Assembly (NCBI GenBank): GCA_030150795.1
Contig: JASLFF010000069.1
Location: forward strand, 1-5,009
Reading direction: 5' to 3'
Source: Terriglobales bacterium
GTDB taxonomy: Bacteria > Acidobacteriota > Terriglobia > Terriglobales > Gp1-AA117
Length of the DNA stretch: 5,009 nucleotides
Shown here: one piece after another, positions 1-5,009 of the stretch
Numbering within the stretch: the stretch's first letter is position 1
Layout: every line of letters begins with the position of its first letter
Notes under the pieces: model-generated
Told to the model about the DNA's origin: nothing
The model's input: only the letters and a program-made list of their open reading frames with translations
The model's database searches: none
Made by a program: the position numbers and the translations under genes

Positions 1-1040
1 CTGGCTCCGGTATCGGTATAGCCGGACTTGATATCTATAAATGCCTGCTCGCGCAGCTTGGTGAGATAGGCGCGCGCCGCGGGTTCCAAACGCTCTGAGT
101 AAATGGCTTCGCGGATACGATCAGAGATATCTTTCAGCTCAGGAACACCGGCAGCACGATGGGCCGTGACTTTCAGGATAATGAAGCCCTGCCGCGTACG
201 AATTACGCCTGTGTTCTCTCCTGCCTTGAGCGAAAATGTTTTTTGTTCCAGGTCTTTTGCCAGTTCGCCTCGTTTGAAGGTGCCCAGCGTTCCTCCCTGG
301 GCCGCCGTAGGGCCGTCAGAGCTTTTCTTGGCGAGATCGTCGAATTTTGCGCCCTTCTGCAATTGATCAAGAAGCTGGTTTGCCTTGGCTTCAGCTTCAG
401 CCACTTTGGCCGGATCTTCAGGCAGGTTCTTGTCCTTTTCCGCGCCTTGCTTGTCTTTGCTCTCAACGTTTTCTTTTGCCGGCTGGGTGGAGACCATGAT
501 CTCACTCAGGCCAATTTCTTCAGGCCCTTCAAGCTCTTTCTGGTGCTTGCTGTACCAATCCTGAATATCTTCATTGGAAATATGGAGCTTGCCGCCAACT
601 TCCTGGCCAATCACCTGCTGCGTCACGGCGCTGATACGGATTTGCTCTTTGAAATCCTCGTAGGAGACACCCTGTTTCTTGGCTTCCGCCTCCAGATCGT
701 CAATGCTGGCCAGCCCCATCTGTTGCCGCATCTGGTTAAGCCGTTTCACAAGTTCCGTTTCGCCGGTGATGCCCAGGTCCTTGCCGCGTTCCAGCAGAAG
801 CTGCTGGTCGATCAGATCACGAAGGGTATTGGACTCCGCTTTGGCGGCCTGGGCCTGCCAGTCAGACGGGCTTCTTTGTTTCAACTCTTCGAGTGTGGTC
901 GCCTTGGCCTTTTCCATATCGGACCGGGTAATAATCTGGTCATCGACGCGGGCGATGATTTCGTCAACAATATCGTCAGCGCGAAGGGCCATTGCCAGCA
1001 GGAGCACGGCAGAGGCAAACAAAGCGAGTTTCTTGGGCAT
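1..1040 (-). CDS. SurA-like periplasmic peptidyl-prolyl isomerase/chaperone, C-terminus cut by window edge
   Basis: The minus-strand frame is open from an ATG at 1040 to the left edge (346 codons seen, no stop). Residues 1-21 look like a signal peptide: MPKK, a hydrophobic stretch, then cleavage near ALRA|DD. Residues about 22-170 match the helical SurA N-terminal chaperone domain (VDEIIARVDDQIITRSD, then LRDLIDQQLLLERGKDLGI). Residues about 175-295 are a parvulin-type (PpiC) rotamase domain, with the hallmark QGGTLGTFKRGEL at 248-260 and the final strand GFIILKVTAHR. A highly charged Lys/Glu/Asp insert (about 188-216) interrupts the start of that domain. Known role of the family: escorting unfolded outer-membrane proteins through the periplasm and isomerising prolyl bonds. 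E. coli SurA has two parvulin domains. Only one is visible here, and the sequence after it looks like a C-terminal helix, so few residues may be missing. The start is supported by a Shine-Dalgarno at 1050-1055. A PrsA/PpiC-type foldase is the alternative name. Confidence 0.9.
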   Translation of the reverse strand, partial: MPKKLALFASAVLLLAMALRADDIVDEIIARVDDQIITRSDMEKAKATTLEELKQRSPSDWQAQAAKAESNTLRDLIDQQLLLERGKDLGITGETELVKRLNQMRQQMGLASIDDLEAEAKKQGVSYEDFKEQIRISAVTQQVIGQEVGGKLHISNEDIQDWYSKHQKELEGPEEIGLSEIMVSTQPAKENVESKDKQGAEKDKNLPEDPAKVAEAEAKANQLLDQLQKGAKFDDLAKKSSDGPTAAQGGTLGTFKRGELAKDLEQKTFSLKAGENTGVIRTRQGFIILKVTAHRAAGVPELKDISDRIREAIYSERLEPAARAYLTKLREQAFIDIKSGYTDTGA

Positions 1041-1049
1041 ATTCAAAGA

Positions 1050-1055
1050 CCTTCT
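1050..1055 (-). promoter_or_regulatory. Ribosome binding site of the SurA-like gene
   Basis: AGAAGG on the minus strand lies 9 bases before the ATG at 1040. It fixes that start, which also begins a good signal peptide. Confidence 0.5.
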
Positions 1056-1084
1056 AAACAGAAAAGACTGGGGCTATTGCCACT

Positions 1085-1114
1085 ATTTTAGCAGCGGGGA
1101 CATGAAGCTTCCAA
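1085..1114 (-). promoter_or_regulatory. Possible sigma-70-type promoter for the SurA-like gene
   Basis: On the minus strand TTGGAA (1114-1109, 4 of 6 matches to TTGACA) is followed after 18 bases by TAAAAT (1090-1085, 5 of 6 matches to TATAAT). Transcription would start near 1078 and give a leader of about 38 bases. The -35 box sits at the edge of the left outer inverted repeat. If real, the gene is transcribed separately from the AsmA-like gene more than 400 bases upstream. This is pattern matching only. Confidence 0.3.
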
Positions 1115-1210
1115 TTTGGGTAATGGTACAGTTTGAATTTTTCCGTTTTATTCAACCTATTACGAAACGTCATCTCGAAGGGCGTAAGCGAGCCCCGCGC
1201 TTTCATCAGC

Positions 1211-1267
1211 GGGCGAGTAGCCCTGAGAGACCTTTTGTTTACCGCTAAAACAAAAGGTCCCTCGCCC
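1211..1267. repeat. Strong hairpin: perfect 12-bp inverted repeat with extended stem
   Basis: GACCTTTTGTTT at 1229-1240 is followed after 7 bases by its exact complement at 1248-1259. An outer stem GGGCGAG (1211-1217) / CTCGCCC (1261-1267) extends it across an asymmetric internal loop of 11 bases against 1. No T-run follows in either direction, so it is not a typical intrinsic terminator. Confidence 0.75.
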
Positions 1268-1271
1268 CTAT

Positions 1272-1324
1272 TCGGGCGCTCTGCCCATTTACGCGCAAAA
1301 AGCGGCGCGCAAATGGGAGCCCGA
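1272..1324. repeat. Strong hairpin: 13-bp stem with one mismatch plus outer 6-bp stem
   Basis: CCCATTT plus CGCGC at 1284-1296 pairs with GCGCG plus AAATGGG at 1305-1317 (12 of 13 pairs, 8-base loop). TCGGGC (1272-1277) / GCCCGA (1319-1324) extends the stem across a 6-against-1 asymmetric loop. The layout mirrors the neighbouring hairpin at 1211-1267, which suggests one composite structure. Confidence 0.7.
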
Positions 1325-1365
1325 CTGCGCGCCCTCATTGACGGGAGCTCGGGATGACGATCTGT

Positions 1366-1399
1366 TATGAGAACCAGTCATCTATGAGAACCAGTCATC
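1366..1399. repeat. Perfect tandem duplication of 17 bp
   Basis: TATGAGAACCAGTCATC occurs at 1366-1382 and again, without gap or mismatch, at 1383-1399. It lies between the inner palindromic unit and the right outer arm. Only two copies are present. Replication slippage is the simplest origin. Confidence 0.9.
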
Positions 1400-1457
1400 G
1401 ACTTACCCTGCTATTCAAACTGTACGACGACCCCAATTCCCAGAACGCGAGATCGCG

Positions 1458-3170
1458 CTATTGTTGCGGTTTTTTCTTCTTGTTGAACAAGCCGCCGATC
1501 GCGTCTTGCAGGTTTGGTTTTTGCTGGCCGTCGGTCTTGGTCCCCTTGTTGCCCTGGACTGCCTGCAGCAGGGAGTTCTGAAGATCACCAGCCACGGCGC
1601 CCCCCACGTCTGGGCGGAACACGGGGTTTGAGGTCTTCCCGGTAATGGTGAAAGGCAGGCCTTTGCTTTGGGCCGATGCAGAGACTCCGGTAAGGCTGCC
1701 CAAAAGATTATTGGCGGCCCCAGAGAGTTTCATCAGCATTTTAAAATTGAGCGAGTTATCGCCTGAAATCACGCCATTGCCGGTGACGGTGCCGAGTGAC
1801 GGCACGTCCAGAACAATGTTGTCTGCCTTTATGCCTTCAGGCGCAACGCGCAAAGCGGAGCTGAAGGTCTGGATGAGCGTATCTGTGCTCCCTTTGTTGC
1901 CGGTGAAAGGGGCGATGGCGCCAAGATTGGAACCCAGGTTATAGCCGGAAAGATGCGTACCTTCAATTTTTAGCGGGCCATCAATCACCAGACGGTCCAG
2001 TGGGCCAGTTGCGTTGAGATCCATGTTGATGTTGCCGCCCTGCAATGAGGCGCCAGAGGGCAGGATCACACCAAACGCCGGGAGCAGGCCTTCAACATCA
2101 TTCACGGCCATATTCTTGCCAACGATCTTCAAATTCGCCAGCGTGTCTTCACCTTTGGCGTTGAGCGTTCCGCTGGCATTGGTCAGGCTGTTGCCGGTGT
2201 GAAGGTTTGCATTGATTGTGCCGGTATCGGAATCAAGAGCGTAGTCGGATTTGTAATCCAGCGCGATCGGTTGCTTTGCCGGCTGTCCGCCCTTAACCAC
2301 GCGCAGGTCAGCAGCTTTGGCCTTGCCTTCAGATTGCAATTTGTGGCCATCCGACTTTATTTGTCCATCAAAATCCAATATGCCGGCAACACCGGAACTG
2401 GGATCGACAAAACCGGTAGCGGCAAGATCAGCGTGCTTCAACGTAATTTTGGCGTCCAGCGGACTCTTGGTTGAGTCAGTGGGATTCAGCGGGCCTGCCG
2501 TACCTTCCAGGTTGAGCGTGCCGCCGGCCGGCATGCCGGCGGAAAGCGTAAACGGCATTGCGCTGGTGGTGGAGATATTGTGCGCCACCAGGTTTACATT
2601 CTGGTAAACGCTTTCTTTTCCGGCAGAGTGACCGCTGCTATGGCCCACGCGCACGGTGCCGCCGGCGATCTCAAACGTATCAACGGACACATCCGGCGTG
2701 GATTTAGCTGAAGGCTCGGACGGCGCGGAACTGGGTTTTGAGGGCGCGGGCTTTGAAGGTTCAGAGGGGTTCGTTTGCGCCGTGGCGCCGATGGTGGCGT
2801 AATTCCATTTGCCGGCTGCGTTCTTCAGCAGCGTAATGTCCGGCTTCTGTATCGTCAGCGACGTAACTTTGAGCTGCTTGGAGAAGATCAACGGCATCAG
2901 TTGCACGCCGACTTTCACCGAAGCCGCTTTCAGAAACGGGTCCTTGTTAAAGGCCGGATCGTCAGCAATGGTGATGTCGGTGGCGCTTGCGCCTCCGCTC
3001 AGAAGGGACGCATCCAGCTTGCCGATATGCACCTGACGATTGAGGGCGGCGGAGATTTTCTTCTCCAGATCGGGGCGGAAGCTATCGACATTGATGAACA
3101 AAGGAACGGCGATAATGAACAGCAGGAGCACGCCGACGATAATCCCGGAAATTACAAGCAAACGTTTCAT
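1458..3170 (-). CDS. AsmA-family inner-membrane-anchored periplasmic protein
   Basis: Complete gene of 570 residues with an ATG at 3170 and a TAG at 1460-1458. Residues 3-26 form one N-terminal membrane helix. The AsmA N-terminal pattern follows: FRPDLEKKISAALNRQVHIG (31-50), then a strand-rich region with LTIQKPDITLLKNAAGKWNY (105-124). Residues about 133-160 are a Pro/Ser/Lys linker built from PSEPSKP-like units. The long rest is beta-rich, and the C-terminal part (about 370-515) has the AsmA C-terminal pattern, for example LPSGASLQGGNINMDLNATG (370-389) and LDVPSLGTVTGNGVISGDN (454-472). It ends in a basic KKKK tail. AsmA-like proteins are inner-membrane-anchored periplasmic proteins linked to outer-membrane assembly and lipid transfer. 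Which member this is cannot be decided. No clear Shine-Dalgarno precedes the ATG, but no ATG, GTG or TTG lies upstream in frame before a stop. The downstream neighbour is the SurA-like gene, 417 bases away. Confidence 0.9.
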   Translation of the reverse strand: MKRLLVISGIIVGVLLLFIIAVPLFINVDSFRPDLEKKISAALNRQVHIGKLDASLLSGGASATDITIADDPAFNKDPFLKAASVKVGVQLMPLIFSKQLKVTSLTIQKPDITLLKNAAGKWNYATIGATAQTNPSEPSKPAPSKPSSAPSEPSAKSTPDVSVDTFEIAGGTVRVGHSSGHSAGKESVYQNVNLVAHNISTTSAMPFTLSAGMPAGGTLNLEGTAGPLNPTDSTKSPLDAKITLKHADLAATGFVDPSSGVAGILDFDGQIKSDGHKLQSEGKAKAADLRVVKGGQPAKQPIALDYKSDYALDSDTGTINANLHTGNSLTNASGTLNAKGEDTLANLKIVGKNMAVNDVEGLLPAFGVILPSGASLQGGNINMDLNATGPLDRLVIDGPLKIEGTHLSGYNLGSNLGAIAPFTGNKGSTDTLIQTFSSALRVAPEGIKADNIVLDVPSLGTVTGNGVISGDNSLNFKMLMKLSGAANNLLGSLTGVSASAQSKGLPFTITGKTSNPVFRPDVGGAVAGDLQNSLLQAVQGNKGTKTDGQQKPNLQDAIGGLFNKKKKPQQ

Positions 3171-3209
3171 GGGAGAAATGCTATCAGAAAGCCATTTAAA
3201 TAGATGTTA

Positions 3210-3241
3210 TTGACAGGGCAGGTGGTTTGCCGGAGCATAAT
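3210..3241 (+). promoter_or_regulatory. Possible promoter of the TonB-domain gene
   Basis: A perfect TTGACA (3210-3215) lies in the 76-base divergent region. The best -10 candidate is CATAAT (3236-3241, 5 of 6), but the 20-base spacer is longer than the usual 16-18. A start from it would fall at or near the ATG at 3247, giving a leaderless or nearly leaderless message. The spacing makes this uncertain. No good promoter was seen for the AsmA-like gene on the other strand. Confidence 0.25.
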
Positions 3242-3246
3242 TACAT

Positions 3247-3612
3247 ATGCCAATCACTCGAGTTCTGGCGTTGCCAGCGTTAGTGGTGCTGGCTGCGTTG
3301 GCGGTGGCACAAGATAGCCCGTCTCCCAAACATCTCCGCGTATCTTCAGGCGTCGCGGATAGCCTCAAGATCCACGATGCGAAGCCGCACTATCCAAGAG
3401 AAGCCCAGGAAAAGGGAATTCAGGGTGATGTGCTCCTGCAAGCCACAATTGATACTAACGGAAACTTAACAAACATCAAGGTTGTGCAGGGCGATCCTGT
3501 TTTGGTTAAGGCCTCAATTGATGCGGTTAAGAAATGGAAATACCGGCCCTATATATTAAAGGGTGAACCAGTGGATGTGGACACCATGATTAAGATCCAG
3601 TTTCATCTATGA
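3247..3612 (+). CDS. Secreted protein consisting mainly of a TonB C-terminal domain
   Basis: Complete gene of 121 residues. Residues 1-21 look like a cleavable signal peptide (hydrophobic core, AVA|QD). Residues about 45-120 match the TonB C-terminal fold: HYPREAQEKGIQGDVLLQAT (48-67), then IDTNGNLTNIKVVQGDP, an AVKKWKYRPY helix-strand motif, and a final strand DTMIKIQFHL. In classical TonB this domain contacts TonB-dependent outer-membrane receptors. There it is joined to an inner-membrane anchor and a proline-rich spacer, and both are missing here if the signal is cleaved. So energy transduction by itself is unlikely, and a periplasmic binding or adaptor role is inferred. GGAG at 3232-3235 is a possible Shine-Dalgarno, 11 bases upstream. 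The next gene follows after 21 bases on the same strand. Confidence 0.9.
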   Translation: MPITRVLALPALVVLAALAVAQDSPSPKHLRVSSGVADSLKIHDAKPHYPREAQEKGIQGDVLLQATIDTNGNLTNIKVVQGDPVLVKASIDAVKKWKYRPYILKGEPVDVDTMIKIQFHL

Positions 3613-3633
3613 ATTTTGTAGGCAGGCCCTTAC

Positions 3634-4296
3634 ATGAGAAGCATTTTTCAAGCCACGGTTGTTGTAGCGTTTATCAGTCTCAGTTGCGCAGCAAACGCGT
3701 TTCAGGCTGCGCCAGAACAGGCCTCCGTCCGCCTGGAAAACGGCTCCATCCTGTACGCCGAATTGACGAAAACCGTTGATGCCAAGAAAGCCAAAGTGGG
3801 CGATCCGGTCTCTGCCGTGCTGGTGGCTGACGTTCTGGCCCACGGAAAAATCGTGGTCCGGCATGACTCAAAGCTGGTGGGGCATGTAACGGAAGTGCAG
3901 ATTCATACCAAAGAACAGCCTGAATCGCGGCTGGGAATCGTTTTCGATAAAGCGATTACAAAGGGCGGCGATTTACCGTTCCAATCACTGCTTCTGGCGA
4001 TTCGTCCGGGCGAGCGCCCTGTGGTGGAGGTGCCTAATGCGCCTTCTCCCATGAGCAATTCCGCTCAACAGCCGATGCAAACTAATCCGTCAACTCAGGT
4101 GCCGCGTATTAACAGGACCATAGACGATGAAACGAGATCACGTGATCACAGAATGCCCGAAAACGGGCCGACTGATATCGATGGGTTGAGTTTGAGCTCT
4201 CCGGCTAACGGCGGCGCTCAGGCTATCGTCTCTAAGCAGCGAACGGTCAAGCTGGAAAGCGGCGTGAAAATTGAACTGCGCATTACCGGCCAGTAG
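3634..4296 (+). CDS. Secreted protein of unknown function, possible TrbI/VirB10-like beta-barrel pattern
   Basis: Complete gene of 220 residues. Residues 1-22 look like a signal peptide (cleavage near ANA|FQ). The Cys at 18 lacks a proper lipobox, so a lipoprotein is less likely. Residues about 30-125 are beta-rich: a GDPVSAVLVADVLAHGKIVV stretch (56-75), then DSKLVGHVTEVQ, then SRLGIVFDKAITKGGDLPFQ. That order (opening strand, 'stable/soluble surface then SKL-x-G', then 'SRL-x-hydrophobic-F') resembles the TrbI/VirB10 barrel of secretion systems. This is my inference and is weak. Residues about 135-195 are a polar, low-complexity linker rich in Pro, Asn, Ser and Gln. A final short strand pair (RTVKLESGVKIELRI) ends the protein. 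The weak site AGGCAGG (3620-3626) lies 7 bases before the ATG. It probably shares a transcript with the TonB-domain gene 21 bases upstream. Confidence 0.75.
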   Translation: MRSIFQATVVVAFISLSCAANAFQAAPEQASVRLENGSILYAELTKTVDAKKAKVGDPVSAVLVADVLAHGKIVVRHDSKLVGHVTEVQIHTKEQPESRLGIVFDKAITKGGDLPFQSLLLAIRPGERPVVEVPNAPSPMSNSAQQPMQTNPSTQVPRINRTIDDETRSRDHRMPENGPTDIDGLSLSSPANGGAQAIVSKQRTVKLESGVKIELRITGQ

Positions 4297-4300
4297 CTCG

Positions 4301-4325
4301 CGGCTTAGGTGCCGTAATTTTTCTT
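4301..4325 (+). terminator. Weak candidate intrinsic terminator after the plus-strand pair
   Basis: CGGC (4301-4304) and GCCG (4311-4314) form a 4-bp GC stem with a 6-base loop, followed by TAATTTTTCTT. The stem is short, so efficiency is doubtful. It lies over the 3' end of the opposing peptidase gene. Confidence 0.2.
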
Positions 4326-5009
4326 AAGATAGTTTGTGATCTCAGTTTCCAGTTCCGCGTAACCGCCGTGAACGGTGCTGCGCAGGGCCGACTCCACACT
4401 TTGCCCTTCTCCCAGGCGCTGCAACAGGCGAGCCAGATCGCTCAAGCCAAAGGTCGCGCGAATGTATTCCACCGCAGCCAGACTTTCCGCGTAAGCAACC
4501 GAGGCTTCCGCTGAGCTGTAATCCTGGAACCCGCCTTCCAACTGATTGAGCGGGATCTGCCTGCCGGACGCGTACAGCGCAGCCAGCCGAGGGCCGATTG
4601 CGCCGGTAGACGAGCCCTGTTCCAGCTGCGCCACACCTTCATTCAACCAGACCGGGGCGCGATTGTGCGTGATCTGCGCGACAAAGGAATGCGTGAGCTC
4701 ATGGCGCATGACACTGGCCAGTTCCGGAGTGACGGCGTTGATGCCTGAGATGGGAATGCGAATCTTGCCGTCATTCAGCGCCGCTGTCCAGGCGGCGGCG
4801 TGGGTCACATCAAAGAAAGCCTCATCGGTATAAAGTGAAACGTAGATATTTCTGGGCGACGAGCCCAGATCGTTGCTCAAATCGCGATAGTCGGCTTCCA
4901 GCGCGTCCAGCACCTGCGTGCGGAGCGCATCGGCTGTTTGCGAGCCTTCATAGCGCAGCGTAAAGTGGCTGCTCTCCTGCTGGCGGAAGTCGGCTTCTGT
5001 TTTAGATTC
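4305..5009 (-). CDS. Gluzincin-type zinc metallopeptidase (Peptidase MA-like), N-terminus beyond window edge
   Basis: The minus-strand frame is open from the right edge to a TAA at 4307-4305 (234 residues seen). HELTH at fragment residues 103-107 (4703-4689) supplies the two zinc-binding His and the catalytic Glu. NEG at 123-125 supplies the likely third ligand, Glu124, inside VWLNEGVAQLE, as in the Peptidase MA-like family. Before it come typical family strands: HFTLRYEG near residue 15, then IYVSLYTDEAFFDVT, then GKIRIPISG. A GTG at 4913 could be mistaken for the start, but conserved-looking sequence (SSHFTLRYEG) continues upstream in frame to the edge, so the true start lies outside. Relatives often carry TPR repeats or a signal peptide ahead of this domain. 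Neither can be seen here. The substrate is unknown. It converges with the 3634-4296 gene, with 8 bases between stops. Confidence 0.85.
   Translation of the reverse strand, partial: ESKTEADFRQQESSHFTLRYEGSQTADALRTQVLDALEADYRDLSNDLGSSPRNIYVSLYTDEAFFDVTHAAAWTAALNDGKIRIPISGINAVTPELASVMRHELTHSFVAQITHNRAPVWLNEGVAQLEQGSSTGAIGPRLAALYASGRQIPLNQLEGGFQDYSSAEASVAYAESLAAVEYIRATFGLSDLARLLQRLGEGQSVESALRSTVHGGYAELETEITNYLKKNYGT

Larger units (their letters stand above)
1168..1359. repeat. Nested palindromic repeat element with cloverleaf-like folding potential
   Basis: CGTCATCTCGA at 1168-1178 pairs with TCGGGATGACG at 1349-1359 (10 Watson-Crick pairs and one G-T). Inside, GGGCGT at 1180-1185 can pair with GCGCCC at 1329-1334 (five pairs and one wobble). 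A small hairpin forms at 1194-1198/1209-1213, and two strong hairpins are listed separately (1211-1267 and 1272-1324). The arm sequence GTCATCCCGAG, followed by GCGAG and GGACC units, resembles palindromic intergenic repeats that I recall from Acidobacteriota genomes. That resemblance is from memory and was not searched. Nothing in it suggests protein coding. Confidence 0.6.
1113..1438. repeat. Intergenic region bounded by a 26-bp imperfect inverted repeat pair
   Basis: The 417-base gap between the AsmA-like stop and the SurA-like start carries no convincing gene. Its left arm (1113-1138) and right arm (1413-1438, reverse-complemented) agree at 22 of 26 positions. The inner 13 bases are identical: GTACAGTTTGAAT at 1126-1138 and its complement at 1413-1425. 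Between the arms lie a second, nested palindromic unit (1168-1359) and a 17-bp tandem duplication (1366-1399). Terminal inverted repeats around a non-coding, hairpin-rich core suggest a miniature (non-autonomous) mobile element or its remnant. No target-site duplication longer than 2 bases (CC on both sides) is visible, so transposition is not demonstrated. Short open frames crossing the region match nothing recognisable. Confidence 0.6.

Noticed and set aside
159..1091. Long plus-strand open frame of 310 codons opposite the SurA-like gene
   Set aside because: It lies antisense to a clearly conserved protein. Its translation shows no domain and an odd Phe/Leu/Arg-rich composition, and its openness follows from the codon use of the opposite strand.
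1211..1324. Direct repeats and hairpins considered as a CRISPR array
   Set aside because: There are no regularly spaced identical repeats with unique spacers, only nested inverted repeats, and no cas genes.
1446..1457. CGCGAGATCGCG just after the AsmA-like stop as a terminator
   Set aside because: The stem is only 4-5 bp with a tiny loop and no T-run follows on the minus strand.
1054..1581. Short open frames crossing the intergenic repeat on both strands
   Set aside because: They run through palindromes, lack recognisable domains and good ribosome binding sites, and one overlaps the AsmA-like gene.
2521..2542. GC-rich palindrome (exact 14-bp GCCGGCATGCCGGC at 2527-2540, alternative 7-bp stem) inside the AsmA-like gene
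   Set aside because: It encodes an ordinary Ala/Gly/Pro stretch (around residues 210-218). A perfect 14-bp palindrome in 5 kb is not surprising, especially in GC-rich codons.
4136..4147. Perfect 12-bp palindrome GATCACGTGATC inside the 220-residue secreted protein gene
   Set aside because: About one such palindrome is expected by chance in a window of this size, and it lies mid-gene in a linker, not near a promoter.

Overview
The window looks like chromosomal DNA of a diderm (two-membrane) bacterium, most likely an Acidobacteriota member of the Terriglobia type. That placement is inference. It rests on the gene styles: a short secreted protein that is almost only a TonB C-terminal domain, a SurA-like foldase with one visible parvulin domain, an AsmA-like protein with a Ser/Pro linker, and a GTCATCCCGAG-type palindromic repeat in the intergenic space. 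No rRNA or other phylogenetic marker is present.

Layout. The left part is on the minus strand. A SurA-like peptidyl-prolyl isomerase/chaperone (1040 down to 1) runs off the left edge at its C-terminus. Upstream of it is a 417-base non-coding gap (1041-1457). Then comes a complete AsmA-family inner-membrane-anchored protein of 570 residues (3170-1458). A 76-base divergent intergenic region (3171-3246) separates it from two plus-strand genes: a 121-residue secreted TonB C-terminal-domain protein (3247-3612) and, 21 bases later, a 220-residue secreted protein of unknown function (3634-4296). At the right edge a minus-strand zinc metallopeptidase of the gluzincin type (HELTH...NEG) ends at 4305, only 8 bases from the preceding stop codon, and continues beyond the window.

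How they fit together. Every protein is predicted to be exported or membrane-anchored, or belongs to a family that often is. The theme is envelope biogenesis: outer-membrane protein folding (SurA-like), envelope lipid or outer-membrane homeostasis (AsmA-like) and periplasmic TonB-type interactions. Shared function beyond this theme is not shown by the sequence. Only the two plus-strand genes look like an operon.

The most unusual part is the 1041-1457 gap. It holds nested inverted repeats: an outer pair (1113-1138 / 1413-1438, 22 of 26 positions matching, 13 of them consecutive), an inner pair (1168-1178 / 1349-1359), and two strong hairpins inside. A perfect 17-bp tandem duplication (1366-1399) lies in the right shoulder. 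This resembles a non-autonomous palindromic repeat element. No CRISPR, tRNA, rRNA, transposase or integrase was seen.
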